A stretch of 14,370 nucleotides of DNA from an uncultured Oscillospiraceae bacterium (lineage in GTDB: Bacteria > Bacillota > Clostridia > Oscillospirales > Acutalibacteraceae): the NCBI GenBank assembly GCA_900549675.1, contig URPG01000017.1, positions 1 to 14,370 of the forward strand, given 5' to 3'. The notes beneath the pieces were generated by a model. The model worked only from the letters and a program-made list of their open reading frames with translations, searched no databases and had not been told where the DNA came from. The position numbers and the translations under genes were made by a program. Positions 6,489 to 13,875 of the stretch are shown piece by piece (position 1 is the first letter of the stretch; each line of letters begins with the position of its first letter).

Positions 6489-8150
6489 TTAGCCAATAAT
6501 GATATTTTCGACGGTCCCCCCATTGGGAATCATCGGCAGAACCTGGTCATCTTTTTCAATCGGACATTCAATCCAAACCGGTCCATTTTCCTCAAGAGCC
6601 TCTTTCAACGCTTTTTTCAGCTCTTCTACCGTTTCGGTACGATACCCTTTTGCACCAAAACCTTCTGCTGTTTTGACATAGTCTGTCTTACGGGAAAGTG
6701 TTGTATTGGAATACCGCTCATCATAAAAGCTGCTTTGCCACTGGCGAACCATACCTAGCACATCATTGTTGATAACCACCGTAACCACCGGAATATGATA
6801 ACTGACGGCGGTTGCCACTTCATTCATATTCATATGGAAAGAGCCGTCACCGGTGATATGCACCACTTTTCTATGAGGCTGCGCCACTTTGGCACCAATG
6901 GCGGCACCATAGCCAAAGCCCATAGTTCCCAAACCGCCGCTTGTCAAAAAGCCCCTGGGTTTCGTCCTACGGCAATATTGCACCGCCCACATTTGGTGCT
7001 GACCGACATCGGTGGCGATAATGGCATCTTCTCCCGCTATTTCGTTAATCGCATTGATAATCTGATGCGGTTTTAACTTTGTTTCACTGTCCTCGGGCTT
7101 ATAATCCACTTGTTTCCATTCGTCAATTTGATGAGTCCAGTTGGGATGTTTAGTTTCATCCAGCATGGGAATCAGCTTTTGCAAAATCTGCTTGATATCC
7201 CCAATCACAAAATGGTCTACCTTTACATTTTTATTGATTTCACTGGGGTCAATATCAATTTGGATGATTTTCGCGTTGCGGCCGAATTTACCGGGGTTCA
7301 GCGCCACACGGTCCGAAAAACGGAATCCAACCGCTAAAATTAAATCTGCCTGATCCAATGCTTTATTGCCTGAGAATCTGCCATGCATACCAACCATACC
7401 GATGTTAAGAGGATCGTCCCAGCTCAACACGCCCGTGGCCATGATGGAATGTACAGCGGGAATATCCACCTTATGCACCAACTCAAACATTTCTTTATGG
7501 GCCTCGCTGCTTACCACCCCTCCGCCAAAACAAATCACCGGCTGACGGCTGTTATCGATATATTCCACCACTTTTTTAAGCGCAGCTTTATTTTCAAATG
7601 TTTTTTTCTTTTCTTCAAATTTTTTGCCGCTGTGAAATTCCGCTTCATGAATCGTGGCATCCTTGGTGATATCAATTAGCACCGGACCTTTCCTGCCGCT
7701 GCCGGCAATGCGAAAAGCCTCCCGCAATGTTTCTTCTAAATCATTGACATCCTGCACAAAGAAATTGTGCTTGGTAATCGGCATAGTAATTCCCATGGTA
7801 TAGACTTCTTGAAAACTATCTTTACCGATTAAAGAACTTGCTACGTTGCCCGTAATGGCCACCATAGGAATACTGTCCATGTAAGCTGTTGCAATTCCGG
7901 TTACAAGGTTGGTCATGCCAGGTCCGCTGGTTGCCAGCACTACTCCCGTTTTACCGGTGGCTCTGGCGTATCCGTCTGCTGCATGGGCCGCCCCTTGCTC
8001 ATGCGCTGTGATATAATGTTTGATTTTGTCACGATGGTCATATAAGGCGTCATAAATAGGCAGAACAGCTCCACCCGGATATCCAAAAATTGTGTCTACA
8101 CCTTGCTCCATCAGAATTCTACAGATAATCTCTGCACCTGATATTCTCAT
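6489..8150 (-). CDS. ilvB: Acetolactate synthase large (catalytic) subunit IlvB
   Basis: This ThDP-dependent enzyme condenses two pyruvates to 2-acetolactate, or pyruvate with 2-oxobutyrate, the first common step of branched-chain amino acid synthesis. The 553 residues contain FGYPGGAVLPIYDAL (22-36), catalytic glutamate E51 in HEQGAAHAADGYARATGK, KDSFQEV (110-116), and the ThDP/Mg motif GDGSFHMN (434-441) with NND at 461-463. Together with ilvN this marks the anabolic enzyme rather than the catabolic AlsS type. AAGGAGG lies 6 nt before the ATG. It is the first gene of the operon, behind a T-box leader. Confidence 0.97.
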   Translation of the reverse strand: MRISGAEIICRILMEQGVDTIFGYPGGAVLPIYDALYDHRDKIKHYITAHEQGAAHAADGYARATGKTGVVLATSGPGMTNLVTGIATAYMDSIPMVAITGNVASSLIGKDSFQEVYTMGITMPITKHNFFVQDVNDLEETLREAFRIAGSGRKGPVLIDITKDATIHEAEFHSGKKFEEKKKTFENKAALKKVVEYIDNSRQPVICFGGGVVSSEAHKEMFELVHKVDIPAVHSIMATGVLSWDDPLNIGMVGMHGRFSGNKALDQADLILAVGFRFSDRVALNPGKFGRNAKIIQIDIDPSEINKNVKVDHFVIGDIKQILQKLIPMLDETKHPNWTHQIDEWKQVDYKPEDSETKLKPHQIINAINEIAGEDAIIATDVGQHQMWAVQYCRRTKPRGFLTSGGLGTMGFGYGAAIGAKVAQPHRKVVHITGDGSFHMNMNEVATAVSYHIPVVTVVINNDVLGMVRQWQSSFYDERYSNTTLSRKTDYVKTAEGFGAKGYRTETVEELKKALKEALEENGPVWIECPIEKDDQVLPMIPNGGTVENIIIG

Positions 8151-8223
8151 GATGCGCCTCCTTCTACTATTTTCATTTTTATCAAATCACATCGTATATG
8201 GATTAAAAGCAATTCTATAGGGT

Positions 8224-8265
8224 AAAACAAAACACCTCTGTCTCTTAATTATTAAGAGACAGAGG
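8224..8265 (-). terminator. T-box intrinsic terminator
   Basis: A 31-nt near-perfect palindrome (8235-8265, arms CCTCTGTCTCTTAAT and its complement) is followed in mRNA sense by TGTTTTGTTTT. Its 5' arm includes the CTCTGTCTCTT that pairs in the antiterminator. Confidence 0.93.
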
Positions 8266-8541
8266 CGAAAACTCTGCGGTACCACTCTTTTTGCTATGAC
8301 TTTACATCATAACCACTTAGCAATATCAATTTTTTATACACCCGGGGTATAAAAAACAATATCGGGTACTGTAACATAGTACCAAACGACTGTGCCTACA
8401 CAGACCTAAGTCCTTCAGACAGCTGCTCCAGGGAGAGACTTCATCCTGCGCTCATGCACTGTCTTTCACCACCCGACAGCTCTCTAAAGCCTTATACGCA
8501 GATTACTATTTCCCTTCATCACATTTACCTTTATTTGATTA
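8224..8541 (-). promoter_or_regulatory. T-box riboswitch leader of the ilv operon
   Basis: The leader runs from the predicted start point near 8541 to the terminator tail. Stem I is seen as AGGGA (8511-8515) pairing with TCCCT (8430-8434), with the AGTA element at 8504-8507. A distal arm CTGTC/GACAG closes GGGTGGTGAAA. A long imperfect Stem III spans 8321-8364. The antiterminator is explicit: AAGAG, bulge TGGTACC (8278-8284, which would contact the tRNA acceptor end), and GCAGAG pairing with CTCTGT, then CTCTT. These last bases are also the 5' arm of the terminator, so the two folds exclude each other. Uncharged tRNA should allow transcription of ilvBNCD. The specifier follows GAA in the loop: GTC (Val, 8437-8439) or, out of register, CTC (Leu, 8435-8437). 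Confidence 0.93.
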
Positions 8542-8547
8542 AAGTTA

Positions 8548-8576
8548 ATTATACAGACTTAATTCGCCTCTGTCAA
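8548..8576 (-). promoter_or_regulatory. Consensus sigma-A promoter of the ilv operon
   Basis: On the minus strand TTGACA (8571-8576) and TATAAT (8548-8553) are separated by exactly 17 nt, a perfect consensus match. Such strength fits a promoter whose output is set downstream by the T-box. Confidence 0.93.
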
Positions 8577-8694
8577 CAGTAAAAATCAAGAAATACTCTT
8601 TATTTCAATTTTTTTATTGGCTTGTCCTGCCGTGCCAAACATTCTCTTTGTTTTTGTCTTTAAAAATTTACTTTCTCAAGATTTTGGATTATCT

Positions 8695-8898
8695 TTATAA
8701 TTGTCTGTTTTCTTTTTTAGCTTTGACCAAAACCTTCATTTCATCTTCTTCCTGAATCAGTCTGAGAGTTTCCCTTCGGTTCATGATGTGTAAAAGAATG
8801 GACAAAACAATTTGCAGAAGAGTAACAACGCTCAACAAAAGTTTAGGCCAAACGGACTCCTTGTGTTTCAGCCGGTATCTTCTTTTTTCTTTTCTCAT
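8695..8898 (-). CDS. Single-span membrane microprotein behind pyrI, 67 aa
   Basis: I do not recognise this family. The 67 residues comprise a strongly basic N-terminus (MRKEKRRYRLKHKES), one hydrophobic span (about residues 17-39, WPKLLLSVVTLLQIVLSILL and on), and a charged, probably helical tail. The basic flank predicts an N-in, C-out topology. The ATG lies 2 nt after the pyrI stop, and GGAG inside the last pyrI codons is correctly spaced, so translation is likely coupled. No canonical terminator follows before the ilv promoter at 8576. A hairpin of TTGGC/GCCAA near 8616-8638 lacks a T-tail. Confidence 0.7.
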   Translation of the reverse strand: MRKEKRRYRLKHKESVWPKLLLSVVTLLQIVLSILLHIMNRRETLRLIQEEDEMKVLVKAKKENRQL

Positions 8899-8900
8899 AA

Positions 8901-9326
8901 TTACACTCCAACCAGTTCTTCTTCACAATATTGACAGCGGTAGCGGTGATCCTCTGCACTGCAAAGATAAAAAATCTGATCTACTGACGGTTCCGCACTG
9001 GTGATACATCTCGGATTTTTACAAGACACGATATTCACTAGTTTTTTCGGCAAATCTAATTTCTTCTTCTCCACAAGAACTCCGTTTTGAATAATACAGA
9101 CCGTAGCACGGTTGTCAATAAAGCCCAATACTTCCAAATCAATATCGGTAATACCATCAATTTTAATAATGTCTTTTTTACCATATTTACTGCTTTTTAC
9201 ATTTTTCAGGATGGCAATACTTGATTCCAACTGGTCAAGCTCAAGCAGCTCGTAAATTCGCATTCCTTTTCCGGCCGTAATATGGTCTATGACAATGCCA
9301 TTGCGGATGCTGTCTATATTTAACAT
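8901..9326 (-). CDS. pyrI: Aspartate carbamoyltransferase regulatory subunit PyrI
   Basis: PyrI binds nucleotide effectors (CTP, ATP, UTP in the E. coli enzyme) and attaches to the catalytic trimers through a zinc domain. The nucleotide-binding part includes NGIVIDHITAGKGM (9-22) and SSKYGKKDIIKIDG. The zinc cysteines are all present: C102 and C107 (CKNPRC), C131 and C134 (CQYC). At 141 residues it is somewhat shorter than the E. coli protein (153), and the start is fixed by a 7-nt overlap with the end of pyrB (ATGTTAA shared). Allosteric, dodecameric ATCase is therefore expected. Confidence 0.96.
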   Translation of the reverse strand: MLNIDSIRNGIVIDHITAGKGMRIYELLELDQLESSIAILKNVKSSKYGKKDIIKIDGITDIDLEVLGFIDNRATVCIIQNGVLVEKKKLDLPKKLVNIVSCKNPRCITSAEPSVDQIFYLCSAEDHRYRCQYCEEELVGV

Positions 9327-10261
9327 AACTCATCCTCCAAGATTCCTTTTTCGATACCGAGCAGTGTTAAAATGAGCGCCATTCTAACATAAACACCGTT
9401 TTGCGCCTGCTGGAAATAATGTGCCCGCGGGTCTGCATCAACCTCCACCGCAATTTCATTGACTCTCGGCAAAGGATGCATCACCATTAATGAATCTTTT
9501 GCTTTGGTCATTTTATATTTATCCAAAATATAAGAATCTTTTAAGCGAACATAATCTTCCTCGTTAAAAAAGCGTTCTTTCTGCACTCTTGTCATGTAAA
9601 GAACATCTAAGTTAGCAATTACATCTTCTAAAGTCGTGACCTCTTGGTAGAAAAACCCCGAGGGTTTCACTACTTCCTCTATGATATAATCCGGCAGAGT
9701 TAATTCTTTAGGAGAGATAAAAATAAATTTGATATTCTGATACCTCACCAAAGACTGAATCAGAGAATGTACGGTACGTCCAAACCGTAAATCACCGCAA
9801 AGACCAATGGTAATCCCATCAATGGAACCCCTGTGTTTATAAATGGTTAAAAGATCGGTCAGCGTTTGGGTAGGGTGCTGGTGTCCGCCGTCGCCGGCAT
9901 TGATAACCGGTACAGAGGCAAAATTTGCGGCCACCGCCGGAGCACCTTCTTTAAAATGCCGCATCGCTACAATGTCGGCATAACAGGAAATCATGCGTGC
10001 GGTGTCAGCCACACTCTCTCCTTTCGCGGCAGAACTGCTCTGTGCCGATGAAAAACCTAGAACTTGTCCGCCCAAACGCATCATTGCTGATTCAAAGCTA
10101 AGCCTTGTGCGAGTGCTGGGTTCATAAAAAAGCGTTGCCAGAATTTTTCCTTTGCATTTCTCTGTATAATTCTCCATGTTTTGAGAAATATCTTGTGCCA
10201 AAGCAAGCAGTCTGTCGGTTTCCGGCTTCGTGAGGTCGAGCGGACTGATCAAATTTTTCAT
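9320..10261 (-). CDS. pyrB: Aspartate carbamoyltransferase catalytic subunit PyrB
   Basis: PyrB joins carbamoyl phosphate and aspartate, the committed step of pyrimidine synthesis. The 313 residues hold the carbamoyl-phosphate loop FYEPSTRTRLSFESA (45-59, STRTR at 49-53), the SSSAAKGES loop with K80, HPTQTL (129-134), DLRFGRTVHSL, and HPLPRV towards the C-terminus. GGAGG lies 5 nt before the ATG. It heads a unit with pyrI and a membrane microprotein. The 150-nt gap to yebC contains a terminator-like hairpin but no convincing promoter. Confidence 0.97.
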   Translation of the reverse strand: MKNLISPLDLTKPETDRLLALAQDISQNMENYTEKCKGKILATLFYEPSTRTRLSFESAMMRLGGQVLGFSSAQSSSAAKGESVADTARMISCYADIVAMRHFKEGAPAVAANFASVPVINAGDGGHQHPTQTLTDLLTIYKHRGSIDGITIGLCGDLRFGRTVHSLIQSLVRYQNIKFIFISPKELTLPDYIIEEVVKPSGFFYQEVTTLEDVIANLDVLYMTRVQKERFFNEEDYVRLKDSYILDKYKMTKAKDSLMVMHPLPRVNEIAVEVDADPRAHYFQQAQNGVYVRMALILTLLGIEKGILEDELC

Positions 10262-10312
10262 CTTTGCCTCCGGTTCTAATTTAAATCTTTTTATTTAAAA
10301 TGCAAATGCAAG

Positions 10313-10357
10313 AAGTTTTTGAAAAGAAACCCTATCGGCGGCCATTCCGATAGGGTT
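10313..10357 (-). terminator. Terminator of yebC, or attenuator of pyrB
   Basis: In mRNA sense AACCCTATCGG (10347-10357) and its perfect complement (10328-10338) form an 11-bp stem with an 8-nt loop, followed by TTCTTTTC. It lies 55 nt after the yebC stop and 52 nt before pyrB. Confidence 0.8.
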
Positions 10358-10411
10358 CTCTCCTCTTACTTTCACGCTGCGGGAAGAAAACCTTGTTTTA
10401 TCCTTCAAAAC

Positions 10412-11149
10412 TTAATTTTCGTCCGGCATTTCCCAGTTATGCCAAACATTTTGAACATCGTCATTATCCTCCAGCATATCCAGCATTCTCTGCATTTTCT
10501 TAATGGTTTCTTCATCTTCAATTTTGGTATAGGTATCCGGTATCATCTCAATTTCTGCCGAAACAAACACATAACCCTTAGCGTCTAAGTCATCACGAAC
10601 ACTGCTGAAATCTTCAGGCTCTGTGGTAATTTCAAAGACATCCTCATCGGCACCAAAGTCAGAAGCACCTGCTTCCAAAGCGTCATTCATCAATTTTTCT
10701 TCGTCGACGCCTTCTTTTTCAATGACAATCATGCCTTTTTTTGCAAACATAAAGGACACACAGCCCGTTGTCCCCAAGTTGCCGCTGTTTTTATCAAAAG
10801 CGTGACGAACCTCACCAGCAGTACGGTTGCGGTTATCTGTCAGCGCCTCTACAATAACAGCTACTCCTGACGGACCGTATCCCTCATAGGTGCATTCTTC
10901 ATAGTGATTGCTTTCTCCTTCACCGGCAGCTTTTTTGATGATACGCTCAATATTTTCATTGGGAACATTAGCCGCCTTTGCTTTGGCGATACAATCTTTA
11001 AGCCGGGAGTTTGCCGAAGGGTCGGCACTTCCGCCTTCTTTTACAGCCACTGCCAATTCACGGCCGATTTTCGTGAAAATTTTAGCTTTGGCGCTGTCTG
11101 TTTTTTCTTTTTTTCTTTTTATCGTGCTCCATTTGGAATGCCCTGACAT
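10412..11149 (-). CDS. yebC: YebC/PmpR (TACO1) family protein
   Basis: The 245-residue protein has the family opening MSGHSKWSTIKRKKEKTDSAKAK (the first 20-odd residues), FTKIGRELAVAVKEGG, NVPNENIERIIKKAAGE, and YEGYGPSGVAVIVEALTDNRNRT (about residues 88-110), followed by RHAFDKNSGNLG. YebC proteins were annotated as transcriptional regulators, but bacterial members and human TACO1 are now tied to ribosome function on difficult (proline-rich) sequences. The ATG at 11149 has AAGGAG 7 nt upstream. A second ribosome binding site and ATG, in another frame, lie 34 nt upstream and their ORF overlaps this start. It follows the flavoprotein gene by 53 nt. Confidence 0.95.
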   Translation of the reverse strand: MSGHSKWSTIKRKKEKTDSAKAKIFTKIGRELAVAVKEGGSADPSANSRLKDCIAKAKAANVPNENIERIIKKAAGEGESNHYEECTYEGYGPSGVAVIVEALTDNRNRTAGEVRHAFDKNSGNLGTTGCVSFMFAKKGMIVIEKEGVDEEKLMNDALEAGASDFGADEDVFEITTEPEDFSSVRDDLDAKGYVFVSAEIEMIPDTYTKIEDEETIKKMQRMLDMLEDNDDVQNVWHNWEMPDEN

Positions 11150-11183
11150 CGTAAAACTCCTTACCAGGCTTTTTGCCTTTCAT
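11082..11183 (-). CDS. Possible 33-aa upstream ORF overlapping the yebC start
   Basis: An ATG with its own GGAG 7 nt upstream (TAGGAGCAATACGATG) opens 34 nt before the yebC ATG, out of frame. It reads MKGKKPGKEFYDVRAFQ, then a lysine/arginine-rich tail ending RQRQS. It ends 68 nt inside yebC. The highly basic, repetitive tail is mainly a by-product of the A-rich yebC codons, so this could be a regulatory translation start without a meaningful product, or chance. A short AGGC-AAAAA-GCCT hairpin lies within its first codons. Confidence 0.25.
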   Translation of the reverse strand: MKGKKPGKEFYDVRAFQMEHDKKKKRKNRQRQS

Positions 11184-11201
11184 CGTATTGCTCCTATTTT
11201 A

Positions 11202-11792
11202 TCATGACCGGCCAAGTATTTCAAGAGCGAGTTCCCGTGCTTTTTTTTGCGCAAACACACGGTTTTCTACGTTTTTTTGGTCTGTTGCACTCCACACCGA
11301 GCATCCCGCCAATTCCGTATTCATGACACCAAATGCCATTTCTAACTGACGAATGGTCACATCAATGGCAGTTTCCTGTTCTGAACCCATGGTTAACAGC
11401 AAAATTGCCTTTCGGCCCTTTTTAATGGAATTTTCAATTCCCAGCGAAAACCTTGCCTCAAAATAACGCTGTGTACGGTCTAAAATAGCCTTAAACGGCG
11501 AAGGGAAGGAATCAAAATAAACCGGTGAGGCAATCACAAATAAATCACTTTGACGGAACGCCTTATCAAATTCATCTAAATCGTCATAAATACATTCTTC
11601 TTTTTTCGCACAGGCAAGGCAGCCTATGCAAGGTTTTGCCTGCATTTCATAGGCATTCATTTCCGTAGTTTTCCAATCCCTATCCTGTGTAAACGGTTCT
11701 ATAAAGCTGTTGAGCAATGTTCTGGTATGTTTTTGTGAATTCGGAGAGGCAAACATCACAAGTAAATTCTTTTTCTTGTTTAGCAATCCCAT
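11202..11792 (-). CDS. Flavodoxin-fold NAD(P)H-dependent FMN oxidoreductase, Isf-like
   Basis: The 196-residue protein has the NADPH-dependent FMN reductase/flavodoxin-like fold. FASPNSQKHTRTLL (14-27) is the FMN-phosphate loop, and SPVYFDSFPSPFKAILDRTQRY (from residue 89) is the second FMN contact. Between them C55, C58, C61 and C67 make a CX2CX2CX5C motif. This is the compact spacing described for archaeal iron-sulfur flavoproteins (Isf), so a [4Fe-4S] cluster is possible, though some clostridial FMN reductases share the cysteines without proof of a cluster. AGGGGG lies 7 nt before the ATG. It is 22 nt downstream of the YnbB-type gene, in the same operon. The substrate is unknown. Confidence 0.88.
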   Translation of the reverse strand: MGLLNKKKNLLVMFASPNSQKHTRTLLNSFIEPFTQDRDWKTTEMNAYEMQAKPCIGCLACAKKEECIYDDLDEFDKAFRQSDLFVIASPVYFDSFPSPFKAILDRTQRYFEARFSLGIENSIKKGRKAILLLTMGSEQETAIDVTIRQLEMAFGVMNTELAGCSVWSATDQKNVENRVFAQKKARELALEILGRS

Positions 11793-11814
11793 TTTTATTC
11801 CCCCTAAAACCCAT

Positions 11815-13083
11815 TTAGAGATTGAGCAACCCTTGATTGAGCATCTCTTGTGCGGCTAACAGCACCCCTAACTGACCGCTGTGATAATTCAGCCCGCCTT
11901 GCAGCCAAACCGCATACGGTTCACGCAGAGGTGCATCCGCAGAAAGCTCCACAGAAGCCCCCAAAGTAAAGGCCCCCGCCGCCATAATGACGTCACTGTC
12001 GTAGCCCGGCATGGGCGAAGGCTCCGGTGTAACAAAAGAATCCACGGGCGCCCCTTTTTGAATTCCTCTGCAAAAAGCAATCAAAGCTTCCGGCTTTTGC
12101 AATAAAATCGATTGAATAATATCGGCTCTGGGCTCGTCTAAACGCGGTATGACCTCATAACCCATTAAGCTGAAAAGAGCCGACGCAAAAATAGCGGTTT
12201 TGACAGCCTCACCCGTAACGTGTGGGGCATGAAAAATACCCATGAAAAGCTCTCGTTTGGTGTCGAGTGTACAGCCGATTTCACGACCTGTCCCCGGTGT
12301 TGTCAAACGATATGCGCACTGCTCAACCCATTCCTTTTTACCCGCAAGATAACCGCCTGTCGGTGCTATTCCGCCGCCGATATTTTTGATTAGCGAGCCT
12401 GCCATCAAGTCTGCCCCGTAAGTGGTCGGCTCGGTGGTCTGTACAAATTCACCGTAGCAATTATCCACCATAACAACGGCGTCAGGGGCATTCTTCTTGG
12501 CGATTGCTATAATTTCGGCAATTTCCTCCACACGCAGAGAAGGCCGTAGGCTATAGCCTTTTGAGCGCTGAATATAAATCATGCGGTATTTCGGAGAAAT
12601 CTGTTGTTTCATCGCCTCATAGTCCGGCTTTCCATTAGGCAGTAAATCAACCTGCTCATAAGAAATCCCAAATTCTTTTAGAGAACCGCTTGAATCTCCG
12701 CCAATTCCAATGACACCGTGAATGGTGTCATAAGGCAGCCCCGTCACGCAAAGCATGGTATCTCCCGGACGAAGAATCCCAAACAAAGCCACGGTCAAAG
12801 CGTGTGTACCACTGACAAAATTGTGTCTTACCAACGCATCCTCGGCGTCCAAAGCAAAGGCAAATACTTCATCTAAAACATCTCTGCCCCTGTCGCCGTA
12901 TCCATAGCCGGTACTGGGTGCAAAATGGGTTTCACTCACACCGGCTTTGGCAAAGGCCGCCAGCATTTTCTGTTGGGTATAACGCTGAATTTCTTCTGTT
13001 TTTCGATAATAAGGTTTTGCCTGCTCCTCTGCTTGGTCGGAAAGTTTTTTTAATTTTTCTTCTATATTAAAATATTCGTACAT
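11815..13083 (-). CDS. ynbB: PLP-dependent enzyme, YnbB / methionine gamma-lyase-like (aluminium resistance family)
   Basis: The 422 residues match the PF06838 family, annotated as methionine gamma-lyase-like or aluminium-resistance protein and represented by Bacillus subtilis YnbB. Key positions are the N-terminal FAPSTGYGYGDRGRDVLDEVFA (54-75), SGTHALTVALFG (91-102), VDNCYGEF with PLP-contacting D207, and the Schiff-base lysine K233 in GSLIKNIGGGIAPTGGY. The C-terminus carries PVDSFVTPEPSPMPGYDSDVIMAAG. The true reaction is not settled for the family; a C-S lyase-like activity is an inference from the fold. In many Firmicutes it sits near miaA/hfq/glnR, whereas here it stands between a GNAT gene and a flavoprotein. 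The start is supported by AAAGG 8 nt upstream. Confidence 0.92.
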   Translation of the reverse strand: MYEYFNIEEKLKKLSDQAEEQAKPYYRKTEEIQRYTQQKMLAAFAKAGVSETHFAPSTGYGYGDRGRDVLDEVFAFALDAEDALVRHNFVSGTHALTVALFGILRPGDTMLCVTGLPYDTIHGVIGIGGDSSGSLKEFGISYEQVDLLPNGKPDYEAMKQQISPKYRMIYIQRSKGYSLRPSLRVEEIAEIIAIAKKNAPDAVVMVDNCYGEFVQTTEPTTYGADLMAGSLIKNIGGGIAPTGGYLAGKKEWVEQCAYRLTTPGTGREIGCTLDTKRELFMGIFHAPHVTGEAVKTAIFASALFSLMGYEVIPRLDEPRADIIQSILLQKPEALIAFCRGIQKGAPVDSFVTPEPSPMPGYDSDVIMAAGAFTLGASVELSADAPLREPYAVWLQGGLNYHSGQLGVLLAAQEMLNQGLLNL

Positions 13084-13114
13084 ATTCTTTGCCTTTCTCC
13101 ATGTAAATCACAAA

Positions 13115-13849
13115 TTACAGCTCTGCGGTTACCCATTCATCCGCCTTTTGATAGCCCAGTACATGATAAAACTCTTCATGTTTATCTTTTTCCTTGTATA
13201 AGTAAACCGTTCTGCCTGCCAAAGCCTTTTCTGCTTTTTGGATTAATCGCGTTGCCAGTTTATTGCGCCGATACTCTTCTTTTACGACCACGGCCGACAA
13301 TAAAGCCGCCTTGTCTGTCACAGATGAAATCACTGCTGCACCGATTAACTCATCTTCCTGATATTCGGTTACGACCAAAGCCGATTGATGGCGGAGTCTA
13401 TGCGATAAATCCAAATAAAAAGCTTCAAAATCTGAAGCCATTCCATATTCTTCCAATAAATAATAAAGGCTGCGGATGTTTATTTCTTCTCCGCAAAAAA
13501 ACTCCTGCCTATTCCCGGAAATGGTTTTCTGCATAACATCACCGCTAAGAATATTTCTTGATAAATCGAGTTTATTGGCGGCTGCTTGGGAGAGCATAAT
13601 TTTTTTTGCACCCAGCATATGTAAAAAAGATTTTGTTTCTTCCGCATTATCAGGAATCCCGCTGATAATCATGGTATCATCCACCAGACAATACACATTT
13701 TCAGTCTTATCCTCTATCCAAAAACACGAAAACTTTTTATCAAATCCATAGGCTAAGGCGATTGACGCAATCTTACAGCCAAAAGCATTTTTCTCACAAA
13801 AAGCTAGCATCTGCTTTTGCTGTTCTTCTCGTTCCGCAATTTGAATCAT
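13115..13849 (-). CDS. GNAT-family N-acetyltransferase with extra N-terminal domain
   Basis: The 244-residue protein has a C-terminal GNAT domain (about 125-244). ELIGAAVISSVTDKAALLSAVVVKEEYRRNKLATRLIQ covers strands 3-4 and the acetyl-CoA pyrophosphate loop, and FYHVLGYQKADEW is the usual C-terminal 'F-Y-x-x-x-G-F' end. The loop reads R194-R-N-K-L-A199, so the fourth position is lysine instead of the usual glycine. The N-terminal 120 residues are a divergent domain of the kind seen in two-domain clostridial GNATs. AGGAGG lies 5 nt before the ATG. The substrate is unknown. It heads the unit running to the YnbB-like gene (31 nt gap). Confidence 0.8.
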   Translation of the reverse strand: MIQIAEREEQQKQMLAFCEKNAFGCKIASIALAYGFDKKFSCFWIEDKTENVYCLVDDTMIISGIPDNAEETKSFLHMLGAKKIMLSQAAANKLDLSRNILSGDVMQKTISGNRQEFFCGEEINIRSLYYLLEEYGMASDFEAFYLDLSHRLRHQSALVVTEYQEDELIGAAVISSVTDKAALLSAVVVKEEYRRNKLATRLIQKAEKALAGRTVYLYKEKDKHEEFYHVLGYQKADEWVTAEL

Positions 13850-13875
13850 CTTATCCTCCTAACACGAAACTCCAT

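Noticed and set aside
8616..8638. Terminator behind the pyrI microprotein gene
   Set aside because: The TTGGC/GCCAA stem is only 5 bp with a 12-nt loop and has no T-tract on the minus strand.
10278..10305. TTGCAT-16-TAAATT promoter candidate before pyrB
   Set aside because: The start point would fall at the pyrB ribosome binding site, leaving no usable leader.
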